A stretch of DNA of 64,000 nucleotides from NCBI GenBank assembly GCA_038049695.1, contig CP142454.1, positions 18,484,501-18,548,500 of the forward strand, given 5' to 3'. The stretch comes from Cinnamomum chago. Its lineage: Eukaryota > Streptophyta > Magnoliopsida > Laurales > Lauraceae. The position numbers and the translations under genes were made by a program. Numbering within the stretch: the first letter of the stretch is position 1; each line of letters starts with the position of its first letter. This document shows positions 1 through 10,509 of this stretch, one piece after another. A model generated the notes under the pieces. It saw nothing but the letters and a program-made list of their open reading frames with translations, searched no databases and was not told the DNA's origin.

Positions 1-500
1 AGGGTTTAAAGTTTCTATCGAGTAGGAAATTATAGGGTTTTTCCGTATCCGCTGTATCAATTAAAGGAGAGAGATAGAGATGTTAGGGCTAGGGTTTCAA
101 AGCCCCGTGAGAGAGAGAAAGAGAGAATACCTAATGTGGAGTGAAGAAACGCTGTGGATTTTGAGGAAATGTACTTCCCACAGGAGTTCGAAGATTTGCT
201 GCGCGAAAGGACGCCGATAATGGAAAAAAAGGCGTGGGTGCTGGCGTCAGTTTGGATCGTTGGGATTTGTTTTTCACGGAAATTGGGATTTTGGGCGTTT
301 GGCTGATCTGATGTATTCGGATTCCCTCAACCTGCTTTTGCACTGCCCGGAACTCCACCATTGGCCTCACATGGTGATAATCAGAACACTGGATCAAATT
401 TCCGATCAGCAGGAGTGGAGTCCACCGTCCGATTGAGCACATGATGGAAATGTATTTTATGCCAAGTCGACCGCATCGGAGCCCAAACATGTCTTGTGGT
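1..500 (-). other. Leader-like 5' region of an unidentified minus-strand gene (partial)
   Basis: Read on the minus strand, this stretch has a 119-codon open frame (490 to 131) followed at once by a splice-donor-like ATTAG/GTATTC. Next come CT-rich sequence and telo-box-like AAACCCTA motifs near 95 and at the left edge. Such motifs and CT tracts are usual in plant promoters and 5' leaders. I recognise no protein family in the frame, so it may be an untranslated first exon or a short unknown N-terminus. The rest of the gene would lie left of the window. The assignment is inference from composition and one donor site. Confidence 0.25.
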
Positions 501-904
501 GGGCCATATTCCTACCAAAGTGAAATATGAAATATGAGGATTTGTCGCTTGAGGATATGGGATTCATCTTGAGCTGTTTTAGTTATCTTTATGTGGATCC
601 CACGATGGAGTTTTGATTATCTTTATTTTCTTGAAAGTGGATTTTCCCTATTTTATTTTTATTTGATGTCTTCTAAGTTTCTTTTAGCATAATTTATAAA
701 ATTTAGAAATTCTCTAAATGTTGTCCCTTATATAATATTTTCAAATCCGCATTTCCACCGGAGACTTTTGAAATGCAACAATTGATGGAATTTTGAGAAC
801 CCCAAAACGATATTTACGCCTTTTTAAGTGATTGGAATTCTAAATTCTAAAAAGACATGCTTCATGCGAAAATTTTAAGGGGACAACCGTAGCTTCATAA
901 TCTC

Positions 905-1145
905 TTGCTGCCTTTCTTTACAAGAGTTTCTAACATAAATTTGGTGTGCTGGAATTTTTTAAATATCATGTGATACCTCATCTCCTAGCATTTAAAATGT
1001 CATATTTCTTTTACTCAAATTCCAATTTCCAACCACCTCAAAAGTCTATAATGACATTTAGAATTCTTATTATTTCAATTTCTTTGCATTTAGTTGGAAT
1101 TTTAAATGCTTCATCCAATCAGAGAATTTAGGAATTCCATCTTAA
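905..1145 (-). repeat. MITE-like repeat, family also at 52.93 and 53.50 kb
   Basis: An AT-rich stretch whose sequence around 965-1005 (ATGTGATACCT, then CTAGCATTT) matches the reverse complement of the repeat at 52930-53190. It is a third, inverted copy of that family. There is no coding potential, and the boundaries are approximate. Confidence 0.4.
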
Positions 1146-1159
1146 TCGACAACCTTTGC

Positions 1160-1480
1160 TTGACACTTTACTAACATAATAAAAGTCAAGTAAAATATCA
1201 AATTTTCAGACAATATGTCACATAAAAAAACACTTTAATTTAAAACTCCCTCAATCTTTTTCAAAAAAAAAATAAACGAGCAACCACTTTTAGCCACTAA
1301 AATACAAAAAAATATACTTTCATATATAAAAAGTCAAAAAAATTTTATAACAAACAACTAAAAACAATAATACCATCATAATTCATTTATATTTTATTAT
1401 TTATTCAAAATCAACTTTATTTCACTCGACTCTATTCAGTAGAGTTGCCAAAGTGATTTTTTTTTTATAATCCGAGTAAA
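1160..1480 (+). repeat. AT-rich MITE-like element, copy 1 of 3
   Basis: About 320 bp with internal A-runs and the shared motifs AAAAAGTCAAAAA, ACAACTAAAAACAA, ACCATCATAAT and TATATTTTATTATTT, ending in a TCTATTCAGTAGAGTTG terminal region. The same order of motifs recurs near 23395-23672 and 56728-57030, all in the same orientation. It is a non-coding, non-autonomous DNA-transposon-like family. Exact ends and target duplications are not clear in this copy. Confidence 0.55.
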
Positions 1481-2211
1481 GAAGCATACCCTAAATTTCC
1501 CACGTGATGAGTTCTCCTTTGTAAATTCTGCTATAAGAACAGGCCCAAGCTTGTTTGTGTAACATTGTGGAAGGGGAAGCCTGGGCTCTGCTTTCTGCTT
1601 TCTGCTTTCTGAAAGAAAATTCTAATTTTTTAAATGGAGAGCCCTACTGCACCAAACAAACAATGAGAAAAATGAAAACACATTTTCCCATCCGTTGGGT
1701 AAAATGAAAACGACCCCCTGGTGTATGGATTTTTATGGTAGCTCTGAAGCAATGGTAAGGAAGCAAAGAAAATGCACAATGCAAACTATAGACGAGGGAC
1801 AACTGTAACCCCATGAATCTTGACCCAAAACATGCTAGATTAAGGGTAGCAGCTATGTTCAAAACGTGATGCTGAGCTAGCTGCAAGAACTACATAGGCG
1901 GGCAACTCTGATAAGCGTCCAAAATGGTGGAAGATAATTATAAAAGGACCCTTTATTTAACTGGAATTGAATTCTACGCAATGACGCTAAATTTTAAGGA
2001 TTAAAGGTGAAAAAACACGAGACGTTATTAAATACATTTTCTTTGATAGGAAATGATTACCCATCTAAATAAAATCCCAAAATGATGGTATGATTTTTCA
2101 CCATGTAAAATCCTCCATTTCTTATCTCTTTCGGAGTCCTCTAAATATAACTCTATTCATAGCTGAATTCCAAAGGATTCATTGTACACAAAGCAAATAG
2201 GATTGGAAAAG

Positions 2212-2703
2212 GGGGTTCTACTAGCACCACAAAAGCGTCTCTCCATACCGCAATGGAAAAAAAAAAAATCATTTCCTAAACTACCCTCATCTCTTTCCCT
2301 CTTCCTCTTCTTCCACCCCACCCCACCCCACCCCACCCCGTCTTCGGTGGAGAGGGATCCCCAGCCGGTAGCCCCGGCCTCCCTCCCCCATCCTCTATTT
2401 TCTCTCTCCCTCTCTTCATTCCTCTTATTCTCTCTCCTTCCCCAACCCCGAGCCACCGACGGGGAGGGAGATTGGGCTGCAAGGTTTCCGCTTGATGTAG
2501 CGCTGCCGCCACGAGCGGCTGGCCAGGGATCCCTCCCGGTCGGAGAGTGGAGTGGGGTGGGGTGGGGTGGGGTGGGGGGAGAGGAAGAGGAAGAGGGAGA
2601 GGGAGAGGGAGAGGGGGGAGGGATAGTTTAAGAAACGAAAAATAAAAAATAAAAAAATCCTGTGGTGTGGAGAGACACTTCCTTGGTGCAGACAGAACTC
2701 CCC
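2212..2703. mobile_element. Foldback MITE, Mutator-like, with 9-bp target duplication
   Basis: A 492-bp imperfect palindrome. The left arm begins GGGGTTCTACTAGCACC and the right arm, reverse-complemented, begins GGGGAGTTCTGTCTGCACC. The arms stay alignable inward through GTCTCTCC, CTAAACTA, a (CCCCA)n tract (2312-2339) and its (GGGGT)n mirror (about 2550-2577), up to a GGGATCCC near the centre. Flanking 9-mers TTGGAAAAG (2203-2211) and TTAGAAAAA (2704-2712) look like a slightly eroded target duplication. Very long inverted arms with a 9-bp duplication are typical of MULE-derived MITEs. The open frames inside it are products of the low-complexity arms and are not genes. Confidence 0.7.
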
Positions 2704-3356
2704 TTAGAAAAAGAGTAGCTTTAGGAGATTGGAATCAAAGCCTAAATTCACCAAGAAACAAATGAAGCTCATGAGCATGAAGAAGCGATAACTAGAAACC
2801 AACTCAGAGACCCTTCTTGTTGCTTTCATGTCTGATTATCAATTCAATGCCTAAATTATGTGTGTTTTTTATTTTTAAAGATGTCCATCCCAGAGGAAAA
2901 TGGCCAAGCAAGAACAAAGCATAGGGTAGACACCACCACCTATATAATCAGATGGCCCATCCTACTGACAGAATGACATCAGCATTATCTGCTTGATAAA
3001 AAAATGAGATTAATAAATATGCATAAGACTCAATTAATCATAATTTTAATTAAAGGGCTAACCAGATCTATGATGCTTGGTAAACTAGTTTCACTGAGTA
3101 GCTTAAAATAAAATACACTAGAAAATTTTACTTCTTTCCAAACTATTCCAGCATTACACCAATCAAGTATGAGAATTCTACTTTTCCTCTATACTTCCAG
3201 TGAACTAAAACAGGCATATGGGTCATGTGACCTATGATACATAAATACTTTAAAGTAGGCGACCATCGTATCATTCGATGCTTCACGTTTTATACGTAAA
3301 ATCTACTTCATGAAACTACTATTGTGCTCCACTTTTACTTCATCCAAACAACTTAA

Positions 3357-3558
3357 GGTAAAATTTTGTCACCTCCGGTACAACTTTTTTTCTCCTTTTC
3401 TCTCCTTCCCCGAAATTGTCTCTCTCCTTCCTCGAAGGATCAGGAGTCAATTGGGTCGTTCATGGTTGGTAAAATTCTGTCATCTCCGGTACAATTTTTT
3501 CTGTCTTCCTCTCTCATTCCTCGAAGGATCAGGAGTCAATTGGGTCGTTCAAGGTCGG
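3357..3558 (+). repeat. Tandem duplication in the leader of the NBS-LRR gene
   Basis: Two copies, starting at 3357 and 3468 (period 111 bp), share GGTAAAATT, TGTCA, CTCCGGTACAA, CTCGAAGGATCAGGAGTCAA and TTGGGTCGTTCA. The second copy is about 20 bp shorter. Each copy begins with a possible donor (GGTAAAAT). They lie just upstream of the start codon at 3646 and leave the frame open, so an upstream in-frame ATG at 3310 exists but is not the expected family start. Confidence 0.75.
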
Positions 3559-3645
3559 AGAGAGAAACAGAGAGATTTGTTTGTCTTCTGCTCTGATGGT
3601 CTCCTCAATATTCATTTGAGAAAGAAGAGACAGAGAAGAGAGAGA

Positions 3646-6549
3646 ATGGCAGAAAAGTTGGTGGAAATGGTGATTGAGAAAGGAGTAGAAATGGCTCTAG
3701 GCAACCTCTTTGAACCCTTATTCGAATCTATCTTCTCCTTTCTGAAATCGTTCAAACCCATCAACGATTTCGAAGAACAACTCCACAAGCTTCAAAGAAC
3801 CCACAAAAAAATCCAAGCCCTTCTCCAAGACTCAGATTCCAACCACCCCAACAACCCCTCCCATCTCTCCACCTTCCTCGGCGATCTTCGCGACATCTTC
3901 TACGACATAGAAGACGTCCTCGACGGAGCCGAAGCCGAAAAGCTGAAATTGCGAGCACAAGCCCGAACCCCGAGTCGAAAGCGCAAAAGGGTATGTGAAT
4001 CCTCGCCTCCTTCTCATTCTTCTGATAGAAACAGTCCAAACCCAGATGATTCTTGCCATCTGAACGTCCCCCACCGCATAAAACTTGATATAATTGGCAA
4101 AATAGCTGAAATCAGAGAGAGATTGAGTGAAATTGCAAAAGATCGAGATGAGCTCAGCCTTGGAGAGGTCATTGGAGATCGTGGGATTGAATCTGGAGTG
4201 GTGGAAAAACCATTGCCGCTGCAGACTAGCTCTGTAACCAGTGAATTCTGTTTCTTTGGTCGAGACCCAGATCGCGAAAGGATAATTAAATTGTTGATTT
4301 CTGAGGGTGGGGACAGTCTTTCTGTCGTTCCCATAGTTGGAAAAGGAGGTCTTGGGAAGACGACGCTTGCACGGTGCATTTACAATGATAAGACAGTAAT
4401 TAAGCGATTTCGGCTAAGAGCATGGGTTACTATGTCTGTGGATTTCGATCTTGGTCGATTATGTAGACAAATTATGGAGTCTGCTACTGGGAGGCATTGC
4501 GAGCTTGAAAATTTAGACCCACTTCAAGTTGGGGTTAAGCGCATATTGACCAAAAAGAGGTTTTTACTTGTGTTAGATGATGTGTGGAATGAGAGTTCCC
4601 TTGATTGGGAGAGATTAAGAGCGCAGATGAAAGATGCGGTTAAAGGGAGTAGAATCATCGTTACCACTCGGAGTGAAAACGTCGCGAAGATCATGGGCAC
4701 AGTTCCTGCCTACGTTTTGAAGGGTTTGTCAGATGCTGATTGTTGGTCTGTATTTAAGCAACAGGCATTTGGAGCTAGAGGGTCAAGTCCACAATTGGAA
4801 GTAATTGGTCAGAAAATTGTGAAGAAGTGCAATGGTTTGCCGCTGGCTGCGAAGACACTCGGGAGTCTGTTGCAATGTAAAGTAGACGAGGGTGATTGGT
4901 ATGATATTTTGAATAGTGAGATCTGGGACTCAACAGAAGATATGCGTGGTGTACTTCCAGCCCTTAGATTGAGCTACCACTGTTTGCCTTCACATTTGAA
5001 GAGGTGCTTTGCATATTGTTCCATATTTCCCAAAGGTTATGAATTTGAAAAGGAAGAGTTGGTCCTATTGTGGATGGCAGAAGGCTTCCTTCAACCCAAA
5101 AGGTGGAGACAATTGGAGGACATTGGTTGCGGGTATTTTGATGATTTATTGCAGAGATCTTTCTTCGAACTCTCCAATGATAACCAATGTAGGTACAAAA
5201 TGCATGATCTAATCCATGATCTGGCGCAATCTGTTTCAGGAGAGCTGTGTTACAGAATAGCGGTTGATGGATCACATAATATCTCCAAAAGAGTCCGGCA
5301 TTCATCAATGATATGTGAAAAGAAACCCAACAATTTGGAAGAGCTGAAAGCAATGGAGAAGTTGCGCACATTTCTAGCACTACACAACTGTGGTCAGAGA
5401 ACCCCCATCAATTGGGATCCTTTTGCTCTACTACCGGAATTGCCGTACCTACGTGTGTTGGACTTGACTCATTCTAACATAAAGGTGTTACCAAATTCAA
5501 TTGGCACATTGAAACATTTGCGTTATCTCAACCTCTCTTCTACTCCTATACAAAAGTTGCCTGAATCAATATGTGCCCTCTATAATCTGCAAACATTGAA
5601 ACTTAGTGATTGTCGTAACCTTTCTGAGTTACCCAAAGACACCAGGAACCTTATCAGCTTGCGGCATCTCACCATGTTTCCGTTGACCTCCATGCCACCA
5701 GGAATTGGAAAGTTAACTTGCCTTCAAACATTACCCATATTCACTGTGGGCATAGGTAGTGGATGTGGAATAGGACAGTTAAAGGATTTGAAGGAACTTC
5801 GAGGATCGCTATCCATTTTCAGGCTCTACAATGCGAGAGATGTGGAAGAGACAAAGAAAGCAAATTTAAAGGACAAGCAGCATCTTCACGAATTGAAGTT
5901 GGAATGGGGACAACCTTCAAAGGGGAAAGGTGATGGAGTCAATAGCATTGACAAGGAAGTTCTTGAAGACCTTCGACCTCACGAAGGACTCAAACATCTA
6001 GAGATACGAAAATTTGGCAGCGCCCTGTTTCCACGTTGGTTGGGCGATTCATTACTCTCCAAGCTGGTAACTCTTCGCCTGTATTTTTGTAGGAGCTGTG
6101 AAACCCTCCCACCACTTGGGCAACTGCCTTCCCTCAAGTTCCTCTTCATAGATGGAATGTGCAGCGTTGAATATGTAGATCGTAGCTTCTTCGGCAATGG
6201 CAATGTGAAGGGGTTTCCATCACTGGAGATGCTCGAGCTAAATTACTTCCCTAAAATACAGCATTTGCCTGCAATAGAGGAAGGTGAATTCCCATGCCTC
6301 CGTAAACTTCAAATTAGTAATTGCCTTAAGCTGAAAGAGTTACCTCACCTTTATTTTCTGGCTGCACTCAGAGAATTGAACATTAGCCATTGTGGCAACC
6401 TTGCATCTTTGCCAGAGAGGGGACTACCAGCCATGCTTAATTTGCTGAAGATTAAACAGTGCCCCTTGTTAACGGCAAGGCGGGTAAAGGAGGGTGGAGA
6501 AGATTGGGAAAAGATACAGCACATTTCCAACAAAGAAGTTGATAGTTGA
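3646..6549 (+). CDS. CC-NBS-LRR (CNL) disease-resistance protein, RGA-like
   Basis: An intronless 967-residue intracellular immune receptor. Family knowledge: such NLRs sense pathogen effectors, switch from ADP to ATP and oligomerise through the coiled coil to trigger cell death. Seen here: an N-terminal coiled coil (about 1-150) with [11 protein letters not shown] at 86-96, an RGA-type version of the EDVID motif; the P-loop GKGGLGKTT at 232-240; kinase-2 LLVLDDVW at 307-314, whose final W marks a non-[20 protein letters not shown] at 334-342; GLPLA at 397-401; [18 protein letters not shown] at 519-521; and leucine-rich repeats from about 595 to 950. All nucleotide-binding motifs are intact, so the protein looks functional. 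The start ATG at 3646 (MAEKLVEM) was chosen because it begins the conserved coiled coil; the frame is open back to an ATG at 3310, but that part encodes the tandem leader repeat. It is a single copy here, without NLR neighbours. Confidence 0.93.
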   Translation: MAEKLVEMVIEKGVEMALGNLFEPLFESIFSFLKSFKPINDFEEQLHKLQRTHKKIQALLQDSDSNHPNNPSHLSTFLGDLRDIFYDIEDVLDGAEAEKLKLRAQARTPSRKRKRVCESSPPSHSSDRNSPNPDDSCHLNVPHRIKLDIIGKIAEIRERLSEIAKDRDELSLGEVIGDRGIESGVVEKPLPLQTSSVTSEFCFFGRDPDRERIIKLLISEGGDSLSVVPIVGKGGLGKTTLARCIYNDKTVIKRFRLRAWVTMSVDFDLGRLCRQIMESATGRHCELENLDPLQVGVKRILTKKRFLLVLDDVWNESSLDWERLRAQMKDAVKGSRIIVTTRSENVAKIMGTVPAYVLKGLSDADCWSVFKQQAFGARGSSPQLEVIGQKIVKKCNGLPLAAKTLGSLLQCKVDEGDWYDILNSEIWDSTEDMRGVLPALRLSYHCLPSHLKRCFAYCSIFPKGYEFEKEELVLLWMAEGFLQPKRWRQLEDIGCGYFDDLLQRSFFELSNDNQCRYKMHDLIHDLAQSVSGELCYRIAVDGSHNISKRVRHSSMICEKKPNNLEELKAMEKLRTFLALHNCGQRTPINWDPFALLPELPYLRVLDLTHSNIKVLPNSIGTLKHLRYLNLSSTPIQKLPESICALYNLQTLKLSDCRNLSELPKDTRNLISLRHLTMFPLTSMPPGIGKLTCLQTLPIFTVGIGSGCGIGQLKDLKELRGSLSIFRLYNARDVEETKKANLKDKQHLHELKLEWGQPSKGKGDGVNSIDKEVLEDLRPHEGLKHLEIRKFGSALFPRWLGDSLLSKLVTLRLYFCRSCETLPPLGQLPSLKFLFIDGMCSVEYVDRSFFGNGNVKGFPSLEMLELNYFPKIQHLPAIEEGEFPCLRKLQISNCLKLKELPHLYFLAALRELNISHCGNLASLPERGLPAMLNLLKIKQCPLLTARRVKEGGEDWEKIQHISNKEVDS

Positions 6550-6619
6550 AAGCTCATTAACTCTAAAAAGCTATTGTGTTGAGCTGGTGGAAATTACTTT
6601 GCCCTTTTCTTGTAAAGAG

Positions 6620-6800
6620 CTTACATCTTCACCAGAGGAGGGTTTATGAACCAATGATTTATTTGTTGAAGATTAAAGAGTACTGAAAGGTGGGCGATTG
6701 TTTTGTTGAGGATTAAAGGGTATGGAAGGTGGGTAAACGAACGCAGATAAGACTGGAGGAAGATTCAACACACCGTCAACGTACAGAGTGAGAATTAAGG
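6620..6800 (+). pseudogene. Decayed duplicate of the NLR C-terminal coding segment
   Basis: Just past the NLR stop codon, CTTCACCAGAGGAGGG and TTTGTTGAAGATTAAAGAG match coding bases around 6405-6460 (CTTTGCCAGAGAGGGG, TTGCTGAAGATTAAACAG). Farther on, GACTGGAGGAAGATTCAACA encodes DWRKIQH, matching DWEKIQH near the real C-terminus. An internal roughly 37-bp unit (GATTAAAG ... GGTGGG) is itself repeated. Stops interrupt it, so it is a non-coding relic. It may reflect an unequal exchange within the LRR end, or an older and longer C-terminus. A possible 3'-UTR splice donor GAAG/GTATGC follows at about 6804. Confidence 0.65.
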
Positions 6801-9400
6801 AAGGTATGCATTCACCTTAAAGTGCTCAATTCTTCTTCTTTTTTTCTGTCAAAATGTGAGTTTCACAGAGTTATTGCTTAAGCATTTTTGGGGTTTTTTT
6901 TTTTTTTCAAAAGCAACATTCAAGAACATCAAATTGCAACGCTTCTGTTTTGTCTTTTGAATGATTTGGGAATTTGCTGCAGTTATGGATGTCTGGGTAT
7001 TAATATGCTTGCACTCTTGATCTCATTAATTGTGGTGTCTGATAATTTTGAAATATCATTTATCTGATCTGCATAATTATAATTCATGGTGTCTTTCATT
7101 CCATGCGAAAAATACATCTGCACTGGTGGTTATATGTGTACTTTGAATGGTTGTGCTGGAATGTGTCATATAAGCTGATCTGATTCTAATAGAGGAGCCT
7201 TTGCTGCACTATGCATCATGTTTCTATGTTTAGATTTGTTTTAGCTTGTATAGAAGTGGACATCTTGCTATAAAAGCTGGAGACCGTGGAATTTTCTTAA
7301 CCATTCTACTATTTTCATAGGTTGAACATCAGCCGTTAATATTTTGTAATAGTTTTTTGCCAAGACCACTTTGGCTCACAAATCCATGATGTATGGCATG
7401 ATATCTACTGTTCTACATCTACATCACTTTTTCTTAAGTTTGGGAAAAACTGATATCAGGTTTCCATTAGATATGTATCTGTTATAACATGTACTTTACT
7501 TTTCACATAGAAATATTTACGTCAATGAGTCCATTTCAGTTCTTTGTGGCCGCTGTTACAGCCTCTGAAACCATCTTTTGCATGCACAATGAGATTAGGT
7601 CATTTCAACTAAATTTGTGCTGTCATTTCTTTTCTGTTTCTTGATTATGGAGCTTAAATTCACTTGGGTAGTAATTTTTCATGATATTATCTTTCGGTTA
7701 GAACAGAAAGGTAACTGAGTGATGCTTAAGTTACTGACATTTGATTTAATAAATCCCATTAGCCCAAAAGCCAGTAATGCAAATCAAAAGTCCATGGAAG
7801 CGCCTTTCTGTGCACATTACATAAACATGACCTTTAGGGCTGTGAATACGAGTGACAATAATTATGAGATGGAGGTGAAACTTTTTATTTTATTTTTTAA
7901 GACAGTTGCAATTGATTTCTGCAGATGGACAATAGATTCGTTGTTCTTCAGATTCTTTCCCCTGGGGAAATATGCCTCATGGTGTGATCAAATAATGGTT
8001 TGTTGATTTGTTTAGTTGAAGAGGAAAACTGTATCAAGAAGTATTGCAATAATAATTTCTTTCTTTTCTTTTTCAACAGGTTGTAGCCATGGATGTGGAT
8101 TTTGAAGTTTGGGATTTTCTAAATAGTTTCTAAGCTTTGGCCTAATTTTTAAAGTGAGTATAAGGAAATATGTACTGTTGAGTTTTTCTTTTCTTTTTTA
8201 AGTAGTTTTTTTTTATTAAGTTATCCATAGAGTAGTGTCAATAAAGTGTAATTACATTTGCACGTCTCTGCTTTCATCTCTCTTCAGCAAACGTATTGCC
8301 TGCAAACCCAATTACCAAAGACAACTTATCAATCGTAAATCATCATTTTTAAATATTGCTATCTCCCAACATTTTGGGTTTACCAAGAGAGAATGAAAAG
8401 TTAACAATGTAGACTACTAGTGGGAAAGGTCATGAGCTCTCTCTCTCTTTCTCGCCCCATCTCCGGTTGTTTTGCTGGAGACTCAAACTTATGCACACCT
8501 ATGCATACTACACCATGTTCATGACCAGCTAAGCAAATAGTATAGGCCCCAATAACATCCTTTACTCTCTGCACGTGTGTGATGTTCTTTTGTTCAAGTG
8601 ACTTTTATATTCATTTTTTGGGAATTGAGCAAACAAATCATTAGATAAAATTTTGGAAAAATAGTAGAATTAGTGTCAAGTGCCACTTACAAGATGGGCT
8701 TGGGTTCCATGTATGATATCTTTCATGAATGTCTTCAGATTAGTCCTGACTTTTGAATCTGCACTGAAATTTACCTTACAAAAACGATGGCCCGGCAGCC
8801 CTGGCCTACATTTATGCTTAAAAATTGTCTATATGCCTTTGAGAACCAACCTTGTTTACTTGTGGCACTGACCAACCAACAGCCCCTGTTATTTGTCTTT
8901 GATTAGAATGGATAGGTTTTATCTAATTATAATTTTTTTTATTAAGATCACTATATTTCATCTACAGCATATTCCAAGTGAATTTAGAAGGTGGTATGGG
9001 ACTGGACTCGTTTTCCTCTTCCAAGATTAGACATGGCCATTTTTCCATGAGATCAATGGCCTGGCCTGATAGAAAGAACCGGTAAAGCAAACGGGCATAT
9101 TTACTTGGATGATGAGTGGGCAATCAATCCATTGATGGCCTCTTCACTTTTAGCCTGCTCGATGGGAAGGCATTTGAAAGTGCTGGAAATTCATTAGTTA
9201 TAAAACAAATGGGACTTAAGCGCAAAAACTTGAGAACCCACTGCCTATCATCTCAAAGAACACGACAATATCACAATCGTAATTCTTTTTTTTTTTTTTC
9301 TTTCGAACAATCCAATGTAATCAAGTCCATTTAACATTGGTCCCTGCTGACAAATAGATTAAAAATACTATACATTTTTTTTTTTTTTGGTTACCCAAGG
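6801..9400. other. Gene-free stretch downstream of the NLR gene
   Basis: AT-rich sequence with poly-T and poly-A runs. No open frame resembles a known protein and no conserved RNA was seen. It may include a long spliced 3' UTR of the NLR gene, but that cannot be shown from sequence alone. Confidence 0.4.
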
Positions 9401-9403
9401 TAT

Positions 9404-10020
9404 TTCCCGCCCAGCTTAGCCCAGGAGCCTTAAGCCCTGAGCCCAAGGGACACTCGATTATTCATAGGGTGACATGCAAGCCCTCCTATCAACATGCACT
9501 GGTAAATCTATGGAAGGTGGCTAACAAAGATAGGTGTAGAGTCCCTAGCCAACTAAGCTATCCCATATTCTGTTTCTCAAGGCCCTATTAATTTGCATAG
9601 AATTGAATTTCTTTGAAATTCGGAATAGAATCAAGTCCATGAAAGATCAGTCGCTATCGATGAATGGATTAGGCTCCTCGGCCTGGGGGACGCTTGAATA
9701 TCCCTAGGGGCACATTTAAACCCTCCTATCCACATACATCGGTAAAGCTATGGAAGGTGGCCAACAAAGATAGGTGTAGGGTCCCTGGCCAACTGAGCTA
9801 TTCCATATTCTATCCTATATTCTGTTTCTCAAAGCCCTATTAATTCGCATAGAATTGAATTCCTTTGAAATTCGGAATAGAATCAAGTCCATGAAAGATC
9901 AGTCGCTATCGATGAATGGATTAGGCTTACTATTCATTCGAGCCCATATTTTATCTTATATTATGTTTTTCAGTGCCCTATTAGTTTGCATAGAATTCAA
10001 TTCCTACAAATTCAGGGTAA
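9404..10020 (-). repeat. Tandemly duplicated SINE-like repeat
   Basis: Two units (about 9440-9671 and 9672-9927) share CTATGGAAGGTGG, AACAAAGATAGGTGTAG, CCATATTCTGTTTCTCAA and an almost perfect stretch from TAGAATTGAATT through CTATCGATGAATGGATTAG. A third, decayed partial unit (9928-10020) keeps only the CCCTATTA and TTTGCATAGAATT part. The first halves belong to a dispersed family seen again at 45590-45780 and 56166-56346. On the minus strand they contain ATAGCTTAGTTGG, which resembles a tRNA A box. Confidence 0.6.
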
Positions 10021-10509
10021 GATGGTCGGAACAAAAGATTATTAAAGAGGCAAAGGGTATACTGGCAACTATATAGAGACCCGACTTTCCTTTTAGTGTT
10101 GATTCATTAGAGTCCTGGTTGGTATTCATTTTTCATCTCCCGTTCTTCATTTTTCATTTGAAGAAGGAATATTTGATGGCCATTTATAGATCCTCATTCA
10201 TCATCCAACAATTGGTGTTGGTAATGAAAATTTTAATAAAGACAATTTTCCTTTCCCAACTGCAAAAAACAGTGCATAAGTTGGATGATTGGGACTTTTA
10301 CATGGAAGATTCTCATTCCATTAGGGTCAGAATCTCCCTGCAGAGAACAAACAATCAATAGCTGAAGATGTACAAACGCTACATATTCTACTATTGAGAT
10401 CCAACCATCGGTTTAACATTGTAGGGAGAAAAAAGATACATAATTGGTGCTTTCATGGCGTCGCCCTCTTTGTTCAGAGATTGAACCACAAAAAGAGTAG
10501 CACACACAT

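Noticed and set aside
2182-2631. 149-codon plus-strand frame and two minus-strand partners
   Set aside because: They lie wholly in the palindromic, low-complexity arms of the foldback element, and the residue runs mirror the repeats.
3310-3645. N-terminal extension of the NLR from the first in-frame ATG
   Set aside because: The extension encodes the tandem leader repeat; the family's coiled coil starts at the ATG at 3646.
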